From Pseudomonadota bacterium (lineage in GTDB: Bacteria; Myxococcota; UBA9042; PHBI01), in assembly GCA_005772945.1 (NCBI GenBank), contig SXIE01000052.1, positions 1 to 13,579 on the forward strand: a stretch of 13,579 bases of DNA. The letters run 5' to 3'. Shown piece by piece: positions 1 to 5,533 of the stretch. The notes below the pieces were generated by a model, which was given only the letters and a program-made list of their open reading frames with translations, searched no databases and was not told the origin of the DNA. The position numbers and the translations under genes were made by a program. Position 1 is the stretch's first letter. Each line of letters starts with the position of its first letter.

Positions 1-126
1 ATAATTTGAACCCAAATCAAGTTTTGTAGCGGCTGTTACAGTACCAATACCAATATTACCGCCATTATCATATATCGCACTATTCCCTATTGCAGATGAA
101 GAAGTAAACTTAGGAATGTAGTTACC
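1..126 (-). CDS. Partial tail-fibre/stalk-like peptide, foreign AT-rich end
   Basis: Read on the minus strand from base 126 to base 1, one frame is open for 42 codons and runs off the window edge. It encodes NYIPKF, then IGNSAIYDN, then GNIGIGT and TKLDLGSNY. This order (N-Y-I-P-K-F, I-G-N-S, D-N-G, N-[IV]-G-I-G-T, K-L-D) is the recurrent unit of stalk or tail-fibre proteins of Bacteroidota and their phages, where it usually precedes a chaperone or head domain. GC content here is 42 of 120 bases (35%), against clearly GC-rich DNA in the rest of the window. No start codon or ribosome site is present, so both ends are missing. The family resemblance is from memory of the motif. The foreign origin is supported by composition. 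Confidence 0.6.
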
Positions 127-152
127 GTTGCGCCCGTTGCGCCCGTTGCGAT
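118..152. other. Composition breakpoint at a 9-base tandem repeat (probable chimeric join)
   Basis: The AT-rich segment meets GC-rich DNA at GTTGCGCCC repeated twice, followed by GTTGCGATC (bases 127-153). On the minus strand this reads as tandem GCAACGGGC units. The hydrolase reading frame passes through as ATGATGAT and then loses any family resemblance, while the tail-fibre frame (NYIPKF) is a different frame of the same bases. Two unrelated proteins, a sharp GC change and a short direct repeat at the border are what a misassembly or a very recent illegitimate join produces. I cannot tell these apart from sequence alone, but misassembly at a contig end is the simpler reading. Confidence 0.6.
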
Positions 153-515
153 CGTCCAGTCGCCCTTGCTCTCCGGGTAGAAGGCGGTCTCGTAGACGCT
201 CTTGCCCATCGCGGGCACCGCCAGGACGATGCCGTAGCGGTCGGCCCATTGGCCGAGGGTGCCCTTCTTCCGGAAGAGCTCCGGCGAGTGCGCCCAACCA
301 TGCAGCGCGATGGCGAGCGGGTAGCGCTTCCCGGCGTCGGCGCCGGTGTGGTCATAGCCCGCCGGAAGGTAGACCCGCATGCTGCCGGTCGCGTCGTGCG
401 CGTCGATGGTCCCCGTGAACGTGATCGGATCGGACCAGTGGCCCTTGGGCGCGGGAGCGGCGGGCGCCGTGTGGGCGACCAGCTCGGCGGTCGCGAGGAG
501 GACCGAGATCAGCAT
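127..515 (-). CDS. Secreted alpha/beta-hydrolase (esterase/depolymerase-like), 3' end missing
   Basis: Start ATG at 515 with GGAG nine bases upstream on the minus strand. It is the most upstream start in the frame. Residues 1-22 are hydrophobic and Ala-rich (MLISVLLATAELVAHTAP), a probable export signal although it lacks the usual basic N-terminus. Residues 48-50 (VYL) lead to YPLAIALHGW at 65-74, the HG oxyanion segment of esterase-D, feruloyl-esterase and PHB-depolymerase-like hydrolases. YGIVLAVPAMG at 94-104 is the next strand, and ETAFYPESKGDW at 109-120 follows. The nucleophile elbow (GxSxG), the Asp and the His are all absent because the frame enters the tandem repeat at about residue 123 and then foreign DNA. 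As it stands this is a fragment. The substrate cannot be named. Confidence 0.65.
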
Positions 516-562
516 CGTGGAGGGCTCCGCGGGGCGTGATGCGAGGGACGAACGACAGGAGC

Positions 563-627
563 TTGAACCACGGAGACGCGGAGGGCACGGAGATTTGGAG
601 CTGCTCCTCTCGGTGCTCTCCGCGCGT
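563..627. repeat. CCACGGAG-type imperfect palindromic intergenic repeat
   Basis: The element begins TTGAACCACGGAGACGCGGAG. Bases 577-593 (CGCGGAGGGCACGGAGA) pair with 608-624 (TCTCGGTGCTCTCCGCG) at 15 of 17 positions, and inside the loop GGAG (597-600) pairs with CTCC (604-607). The whole folds into one long hairpin. The phrase AACCACGGAGNCNCGGAG is familiar as a dispersed intergenic repeat in many environmental bacterial genomes. That recognition is from memory. It lies between the hydrolase start and the terminator of the upstream gene and contains no plausible coding sequence. Confidence 0.6.
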
Positions 628-644
628 CATGAGGAGCGCGCTCC

Positions 645-673
645 AAAAGAAAAGGCCGGAGCAGCTCCGGCCT
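645..673 (-). terminator. Intrinsic terminator downstream of the Tudor-like gene
   Basis: Bases 653-661 (AGGCCGGAG) pair perfectly with 665-673 (CTCCGGCCT) around a three-base loop. On the minus strand the stem is followed directly by TTTTCTTTT (bases 653-645). It lies about 50 bases after the stop codon at 724, so it ends the transcript of the 1739-2896 / 724-1686 pair. Between the stop and this stem there are two more small hairpins: GGGTC-CCT-GACCC (677-689) and CCGCG-T-CGCGG (about 702-712). Confidence 0.8.
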
Positions 674-723
674 CGCGGGTCCCTGACCCGGGGATACGCA
701 CCCGCGTCGCGGGGGCCTGTCGA

Positions 724-1686
724 TCAGTTCGGACGGGTTCCGTGAGGAGCCGGGGTACCCCCGCTGGGTTGCGCCGGGCGAGCGCCTTGGCTGCCGCCGG
801 GGCGCGGTTTCGCGGGCGTAGCGTGGCCGCCGCCCGGTTGGCTCGGCTGGCCTGGTTGCGTCGGTTGCGTCGGCTGCGTCGGTTGCGAAGGGCTACGGGG
901 CTGCGTCGCATGGCCGCCCTGGCCAGGCTGGGACCCCGGGTTGTTGGGCGGCGTGGCGTGGCCGCCGCCCGGGCGCGGACCCGGTTGTGCGGGCTGGCTC
1001 GGTTGCGCGGGCTGGCTCGGTTGCGCGGGCTGACTCGGTTGCGCGGGCTGACTCGGCTGGCTCGGCTGTGTGGGCTGGCTCGGCTGCGTGGGCTGACTTG
1101 GGTGGCTCGGCTGCGCGGGCTGACTCGGCCGGCTCGGATGCCACGGCTGGCTCGGTTGCGAGGGCTGCGACGGCTGGCTCGGTTGCGACGGTCGGTTCCC
1201 GTGGTGGTCGTCGCGTGGATCCGGCCGGACTCCCCAGCTGCGGTGGTCGTCGTGCCGCTCGTTCCAGCTGAGCCGGTCCGTGTCGAGCCATTCGTCGTAG
1301 CGACGCCCGCGGTCCTCGTACTCAACGCGATAGCGACCGCGCTCGCCGCCCAGGACCCGCCCCGCGTACCAGCCGCCATGGCGCATCACCCACACCCGTC
1401 GGTGAGGCACATGCACGACCGGCGGCGGACGCTGCGGGCGCACGCGCGCCGGCGCGACCCACTCGTCCCACATCGACGACCATCCTTCATAGTGGATGAG
1501 GTAGCTGCCGGCCTGCGACGACAGAACCCGCGCCGGATACCAGCTTCCGCCCCACTCCACGAACACCGCCGAACTCACCGGCACGTAGGCCGCGACCGGC
1601 GGGTAGTCGTTGGGGTGGGCCGACGCGGGCGCCGCGAACCCGAGCGAGATGAGACCGGCGAGGAGCGAGAGCGAGACGAAGCGCAT
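724..1686 (-). CDS. Secreted protein: two Tudor-knot-like domains plus PSQP repeat tail
   Basis: 320 residues, ATG at 1686 preceded by AGGAG with a 5-base gap. Residues 1-23 form a clean signal peptide (MRFVSLSLLAGLISLGF, then APASA-H), so the product is exported. Two similar domains follow. Residues 40-83 have FVEWGGSWYPARVL, YLIHYEGW and DEWV. Residues 97-141 have VWVMRHGGWYAGRVL, YRVEYED and DEWL. The pattern (W-Y-x-A-x-V, then a Y-x-[IV]-x-Y strand, then D-E-W) is that of Tudor-knot/chromo-barrel folds. From residue 166 the protein is low-complexity: PSQ/PAQ/PTQ units to about 235, three GGHAT motifs (around 241, 258, 287) and a second TQP block at 267-284. The tail looks like a wall-spanning or spacer segment. 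Ligand unknown. It follows the 1739-2896 lipoprotein gene by 52 bases in the same direction, so the two are probably co-transcribed. Confidence 0.85.
   Translation of the reverse strand: MRFVSLSLLAGLISLGFAAPASAHPNDYPPVAAYVPVSSAVFVEWGGSWYPARVLSSQAGSYLIHYEGWSSMWDEWVAPARVRPQRPPPVVHVPHRRVWVMRHGGWYAGRVLGGERGRYRVEYEDRGRRYDEWLDTDRLSWNERHDDHRSWGVRPDPRDDHHGNRPSQPSQPSQPSQPSQPWHPSRPSQPAQPSHPSQPTQPSQPTQPSQPSQPAQPSQPAQPSQPAQPSQPAQPGPRPGGGHATPPNNPGSQPGQGGHATQPRSPSQPTQPTQPTQPGQPSQPGGGHATPAKPRPGGSQGARPAQPSGGTPAPHGTRPN
835..888 (-). repeat. Second coding tandem repeat block (TQP units)
   Basis: Residues 267-284 read as SQP, three TQP steps, GQP and SQP. On the plus strand this is a GGTTGCGTC/GGCTGCGTC 9-base period. 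It is the same kind of repeat as the longer block and is separated from it by a Gly/His/Asn-rich spacer. Confidence 0.75.
982..1191 (-). repeat. Coding tandem repeat, period 18 bp (PSQPAQ units)
   Basis: Residues 166-235 of the Tudor-like protein are tandem three-residue x-Q-P steps, mostly paired as SQPAQP or SQPTQP, giving an 18-base period on the DNA (GGCTGGCTCGGTTGCGCG and variants on the plus strand). Copies differ mostly by single substitutions, which suggests repeated slippage or unequal exchange. The repeat keeps several other frames open, which explains the false overlapping reading frames here. Confidence 0.85.
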
Positions 1687-1738
1687 GGAAGTCTCCTGAG
1701 TTCGGGGGGATGAGCCGGAGGGTCGGAGGGATCGATGA

Positions 1739-2896
1739 TCAATCGATGCAGTTGCACGCGTCGCCCGACGAGTACGGATCGGCGCTGCAGCTCTCGGCCG
1801 CCGCGTAGCCCGCGTCCTGGCAGACCGCGTCGCAGTCCCATTCGGTCGGAAATCCCTGTGCGCTGCAGGTCTCGATCGTGAAGTCGCTCGTGCAGATCAC
1901 CTCGCCCGGGTTGCACTGCGGAGCGCAGCTGTATTCGTCGTCGCCGCCGGCGCAGTCGACGTAGCCGTCGCAGACGTACTGGTTCGGGACGCAGCTGCCA
2001 TCGCCGCACGTCAGCTCGCCCGGCGCGCAGGTCGGGGCATACGCGCAGAAGCAGGCGTCGCTGCGGCCGCCGGCGTCGTAAGCGCAACCCTCGGAGTAGT
2101 CGAAGCCGCTGTCACGGCAGAAGGCGTCGCAGTCGTAGGTCGCGATCTGGCCGTTGGGGTCGCACATGTCGAGCGCGACCGAGCCGTTGCACTGCCCGCC
2201 GTCGAAGTTGCACTCGGCGCAGCCGAACTCGTCGGCGCCCGACGCGCAGTCGTCATAGCCGTCGCAGATGTAGGCGGCGCTGACGCACGTTCCGTCGCCG
2301 CAGACCTGGTCGCCCGGCGCGCATCCGCTATAGCCGGGGCCGGGGCCGCTCGTCGGCGCGTCGTTGCACATGCAGGCGTCGTCGTCGCTCGAGAAGTCCC
2401 AGTCGCAGCCCGAGGCGTACTCGAAGCCGGCGTCGCGGCACACGCCGTCGCAGCTCCAGGTCTCGACGAAGGCCCCGTCGTTGTACGCGAGGTCGTCGCC
2501 CACGCAGGACCAGCCGAGCTCGAGGCCGCTCGGCGCCGCGGGGCCCGCCGGGGCGTCGTCACAGAAACAGGCGTCGCCGCCGAGCCCCGCGTCGTAGCCA
2601 CAGCCGTCGCTGATCGCGTAGCCGGCGCTTCCGCAGATGGCGGCGCAGTCGGCGGCGACGAGGCCGCTCGGCGAGCAGTATTCGAGGGTCTGGCTGTCCA
2701 TGCACGTGTAGGCGTTGGGGTCGCACGCATCGAACCCGTAGTGGAACGCGCTGGCGTCGAGCACGGGGCGCTTGGGGCGCTGCGAGGCCGTTTGCGATCC
2801 GGGGACCGGGCGGGCCGAGTGGCTGCCGGCGGGGAGGGTTCCGTCGCAGCCGGCGACGGCGAGACAGGTGAGGGCGAGGGCGAGACGGTGGTGCAT
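1739..2896 (-). CDS. Lipoprotein with four cysteine-rich modules and two LDL-receptor class A domains
   Basis: I place the start at the ATG at 2896 (385 residues), not the longer frame, because GGAGG lies 7 bases upstream and the product then opens with a lipoprotein signal, MHHRLALALTCLAVAGC, with Cys17 as lipidation site. Modules in order: A1 (58-112), A2 (131-177), LDLa-1 (192-226), A3 (229-284), LDLa-2 (290-324), A4 (328-383). A1, A3 and A4 share eight cysteines with the spacing C-x6-C-x8-C-x(9,10)-C-x3-C-x10-C-x10-C-x-C. A2 keeps six. Both LDLa domains have six cysteines with identical spacing and the calcium-box acids (D212, D216, D222, E223; D310, D314, D320, E321). The protein should be a disulphide-rich, calcium-dependent surface binding protein. 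Partner unknown. The module I call A is not one I recognise. It heads the minus-strand transcript that continues into 724-1686. Confidence 0.85.
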   Translation of the reverse strand: MHHRLALALTCLAVAGCDGTLPAGSHSARPVPGSQTASQRPKRPVLDASAFHYGFDACDPNAYTCMDSQTLEYCSPSGLVAADCAAICGSAGYAISDGCGYDAGLGGDACFCDDAPAGPAAPSGLELGWSCVGDDLAYNDGAFVETWSCDGVCRDAGFEYASGCDWDFSSDDDACMCNDAPTSGPGPGYSGCAPGDQVCGDGTCVSAAYICDGYDDCASGADEFGCAECNFDGGQCNGSVALDMCDPNGQIATYDCDAFCRDSGFDYSEGCAYDAGGRSDACFCAYAPTCAPGELTCGDGSCVPNQYVCDGYVDCAGGDDEYSCAPQCNPGEVICTSDFTIETCSAQGFPTEWDCDAVCQDAGYAAAESCSADPYSSGDACNCID

Positions 2897-3007
2897 GAAA
2901 AAGCCTCCGGTGCGGGGGAAACGCGACCCGCTGGCGACGCCGCGAGCGCGGGTCGATTCGCGCGGAGTTGTCACGTGTCGGTAAACGGCGGCGGCGAGTG
3001 GATGTGC

Positions 3008-3035
3008 TTGCGCCGCGAGCCGCGAGCGCTATGGT
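3008..3035 (+). promoter_or_regulatory. Possible sigma-70-type promoter for the fatty-acid cassette
   Basis: TTGCGC (3008-3013) and TATGGT (3030-3035) are separated by 16 bases, 35 bases upstream of the hydratase start codon. The match is three of six at -35 and four of six at -10. The 174-base divergent gap holds nothing better on this strand. Weak evidence in GC-rich DNA. Confidence 0.25.
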
Positions 3036-3070
3036 CGGCGCACGCAGCACGCCGTCGGGAGGAGGGCACC

Positions 3071-4072
3071 ATGGTGAGTCTCGGGTTCGTTCGCTATCAG
3101 TGGCCGATGATCGCGACCCTGGGGGCCGCCGCTGGTGGGGTCCTCAAGCAAAAACTGACGCGGCATGCTGGCTCGGGCGTGGCGCCGGTCCTGCCTGGTC
3201 CGCTGGTGCGCACGACGCTGCCGCCGCGCGCCGACGCGCTCGTGAAAGCGTACGTGCGCCATGTCGGCGGCGATCCCGCGGGGTATCGCGGGACGGTGCC
3301 GGCGCACCTCTTTCCGCAGTGGGCGTTCTCGCAGGCGGCGGCGGTCATGCGGGGCGTGCCGTATCCCATGGCGGACATGCTGAATGCGGGCTGTCGCATG
3401 GAGATCCGGCGCCCGATCCCCGCGGGTGAGCCGCTCGTGCTCACGGCGCAGCTGACCGCGATCGACGACGACGGGCGGCGCGCGGTGCTGCATACGCGGC
3501 TGGTGACGGGCACGGCGAGCGCACCGGAGGCGCTCGTGGTGGATATGCAGGCGCTCTGTCGGCTGAAGGGCTCGGGCGACAACCACAAGGGCGGCAAGGA
3601 CGCGGGCAAACCGGGCAAGGAGCAGAAGCCGACGGTGCCGGTTGGGGCCCGCGAGATCGCGCGCTTCCGGCTCGGGGCGCGTGCGGGGCTCGACTTCGCG
3701 CTCCTGACCGGGGACTTCAATCCGATCCATTGGATCCCGCCGGCGGCGAAGGCGGCCGGCTTTCGGAACACGATCCTGCATGGCTTCGCGAGCCTCGGGC
3801 GCGCCATCGAAGCCATGAATCGGGTCCTGTGGGCGGGCGACACGGGGCACCTCCAGATGATCGAAGTGCGGTTCGTGCGGCCGCTGGTCTTGCCGGCGAC
3901 GGTCGGCGTGTACGTCGGCGAATTCCATTCTCCGGGCAGCCGGGCCGAAGCCCGGCCTTCTGGAGAATTCGCAGAAGGCCCGGCGATGCCAGGCTGCCCA
4001 AGAATCGAGAACACGGTGACGGTCGGCGACGCACCGGGCGGCGCGGCCTACATGACGGGGAGTTTCCGATGA
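3071..4072 (+). CDS. MaoC-like double-hotdog (R)-enoyl-CoA/hydroxyacyl hydratase (HtdX-like)
   Basis: 333 residues from the ATG at 3071, with GGAGG upstream. Longer frames to the left have no ribosome site. The C-terminal hotdog carries the hydratase-2 motif GDFNPIH (214-220; catalytic pair Asp215/His220 by family analogy), followed by A-x3-GF and ILHG (235-238). The N-terminal half (about 45-165) is the degenerate first hotdog. A Lys/Gly-rich linker (166-191) joins them. The enzyme should hydrate trans-2-enoyl-CoA (or ACP) to (R)-3-hydroxyacyl thioester. Residues 285-314 are encoded by a palindromic element and separate VGVYVGE from the conserved end TVTVGDAPGGAAYMTG, making the protein longer than the roughly 280-residue relatives. 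It overlaps the reductase gene by ATGA. The same neighbours flank htdX in mycobacteria. Confidence 0.88.
   Translation: MVSLGFVRYQWPMIATLGAAAGGVLKQKLTRHAGSGVAPVLPGPLVRTTLPPRADALVKAYVRHVGGDPAGYRGTVPAHLFPQWAFSQAAAVMRGVPYPMADMLNAGCRMEIRRPIPAGEPLVLTAQLTAIDDDGRRAVLHTRLVTGTASAPEALVVDMQALCRLKGSGDNHKGGKDAGKPGKEQKPTVPVGAREIARFRLGARAGLDFALLTGDFNPIHWIPPAAKAAGFRNTILHGFASLGRAIEAMNRVLWAGDTGHLQMIEVRFVRPLVLPATVGVYVGEFHSPGSRAEARPSGEFAEGPAMPGCPRIENTVTVGDAPGGAAYMTGSFR
3928..4005. repeat. REP-like palindromic element inserted in frame in the hydratase gene
   Basis: The left arm (3934-3961, starting GGGCAGCCGGGC and ending GGCCTTCT) is the inverted complement of the right arm (3973-3999, starting AGAAGGCCCGG and ending GGCTGCCC), apart from a few mismatches and small indels. 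ATTCT/AGAAT extends the pairing to 3928 and 4005. The centre is GGAGAATTCGC. The left arm also folds on itself (GCCGGGC-CGAA-GCCCGGC). The element adds about 30 codons without a stop, in a loop before the last beta-strands. No second copy occurs in the window. Confidence 0.75.
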
Positions 4073-5496
4073 GCGACTTTCTTCTCGAGCTCGGCCAGAA
4101 TCGAACGGCGCGGCGTGTCATTCAGCGGCTCGGCTTGCCCTTGCCGTTGCCGGAGACGCTCTTGCGCGGCAAGGGGGCCTGGGGTGATCGCGAGCTGGCG
4201 GACCGTCAGGTGCTCGTGGCGGCGGCGCCGTCGGGGGCGCTCGGCGCGGCGGTCGCCGAGGTGCTCGCGCGCGATGGAGCCGACGTGTGGCTGCGGGCGG
4301 GCGATGGGCTGGAACCCATGTTTCGCGGGCCGGGCGAGGCGTGGGGGCGGCCGGCGCGTGTGGTCGGGGACGACCAGAAGGTCGACGCGATCGTGCTCGA
4401 TGCGAGCGGCGTGACGACCGTCGCGGGGCTGGCGATCCTCTATGAGGTGGGGCACGCGTGGGTCGGGAAGGTGACGCGCTCGGGGCGCTTCGTGGTGCTC
4501 GCGCGGCCGGAGGATCCCGAGGATGCGCCCGAGGCGGCGGCGGCGCGGCGGGCGATCGATGGCTTCGTGCGCTCGGTGGCCAAGGAGCTCGGGCGGCGTG
4601 GGGGAACGGCGCTGCGCATCGTGGTCGAGGACGGCGCCGAGGCGCGCGTGGGGCCGGTCTTGCGCTGGGCCCTCTCGGCGCGGGCCGCGTGGATGACCGG
4701 GCAGACGGTGCGGGTGAATGACGAGGTCGAGGTGGTGCCGGGCGCCGGTGCATGGCCGCGCACGCGGCCGCTCGAGGGACAGGTCGCGCTCGTGACGGGC
4801 GCGGCGCGGGGGATCGGGCAGGCGATCGCCGAGCGCTTCGCGGCCGAAGGGGCGAAGGTGATCTGCGTCGATCGCCCCGGCGACGAAGGGCCGCTCTCGC
4901 AGGTCGCGCGCGCGGTCGGCGGCGTGCCGTTGCTCCTCGACGTGGCGAGCGAGGGGGCCGGGGCCGCGATGGTGGCGGCCACGGAGGCGCTCGGCGGGCT
5001 CGATGTGCTGGTGCACAATGCGGGCGTGACGCGCGACAAGACGCTGGCCCGCATGGCGCGCGAGCACTGGGATCAGGCGTTGGGGATCAACCTCGGGGCT
5101 GTGGTCGAGACGACGAAACAGTTGGTACACAAAGGATTGAAGCCGGGCGCGCGGATCGTCTGCCTCTCGTCGATCGCGGGGATCGCCGGCAACTTCGGGC
5201 AGACCAACTACGCCGCGAGCAAGGCGGGGCTGATCGGGTTCGTCGCCGCGCTCGCGCCGCGGCTCTCGCAAAGAGGCATCACCGTCAACGCGATCGCGCC
5301 GGGGTTCGTCGAGACGCGGCTCACGCAGGCGGTGCCGGTCGTCATGCGCGAGGTCGGGCGGCGCTTTGCGGCGCTCGGGCAGGGCGGGCTCCCGGTGGAC
5401 ATCGCGGAGCTGGCGCTGTTCCTCGGGTCGCCGGGGGCGTTCGGGGTGACGGGGCAGACGCTCCGGCTCTGCGGCGGCAATTACCTGGGTGCGTGA
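4069..5496 (+). CDS. fabG: FabG4-type 3-oxoacyl-ACP/CoA reductase with extra N-terminal Rossmann-like domain
   Basis: 475 residues. The ATG at 4069 overlaps the hydratase stop (ATGA), so translation is likely coupled. Residues about 44-228 form a degenerate Rossmann/flavodoxin-like domain (VLVAAAPSGALGAAVAE at 48-64, no usable dinucleotide motif). Residues 236-475 form a complete SDR ketoreductase: TGAARGIG (243-250), Asp268 at the end of strand 2 favouring NAD(H), HNAG (316-319), and the catalytic set Asn341, Ser368, Tyr381, Lys385 (YAASK). The PG motif after strand 6 is present (PGFVETRL, 411-418). The enzyme should reduce 3-oxoacyl thioesters to 3-hydroxyacyl or run the reverse. Two-domain length and context match mycobacterial FabG4 (Rv0242c) rather than the roughly 245-residue housekeeping FabG. 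CoA or ACP preference cannot be read from sequence. Confidence 0.92.
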   Translation: MSDFLLELGQNRTARRVIQRLGLPLPLPETLLRGKGAWGDRELADRQVLVAAAPSGALGAAVAEVLARDGADVWLRAGDGLEPMFRGPGEAWGRPARVVGDDQKVDAIVLDASGVTTVAGLAILYEVGHAWVGKVTRSGRFVVLARPEDPEDAPEAAAARRAIDGFVRSVAKELGRRGGTALRIVVEDGAEARVGPVLRWALSARAAWMTGQTVRVNDEVEVVPGAGAWPRTRPLEGQVALVTGAARGIGQAIAERFAAEGAKVICVDRPGDEGPLSQVARAVGGVPLLLDVASEGAGAAMVAATEALGGLDVLVHNAGVTRDKTLARMAREHWDQALGINLGAVVETTKQLVHKGLKPGARIVCLSSIAGIAGNFGQTNYAASKAGLIGFVAALAPRLSQRGITVNAIAPGFVETRLTQAVPVVMREVGRRFAALGQGGLPVDIAELALFLGSPGAFGVTGQTLRLCGGNYLGA

Positions 5497-5533
5497 GGCG
5501 AGCGACTCGGATGGGGCGAGAGGGGGAGGCAAC

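Noticed and set aside
674..723. tRNA-like or riboswitch-like fold downstream of the Tudor-like gene
   Set aside because: Only small separate hairpins; no cloverleaf, TTC arm or conserved riboswitch core.
379..1713. A 444-codon plus-strand frame across the repeat region
   Set aside because: It is the complement of the PSQP repeats read as ARLRGL units. The opposite strand has a signal peptide, strong ribosome site and terminator.
1739..2896. Eukaryotic contamination suggested by the LDLa domains
   Set aside because: Intronless gene with a bacterial ribosome site, a lipobox and the same coding style as its neighbours.
2897..2974. N-terminal extension of the cysteine-module lipoprotein
   Set aside because: It would bury the lipoprotein signal behind 26 residues and ignores the GGAGG at the proper distance from the ATG at 2896.
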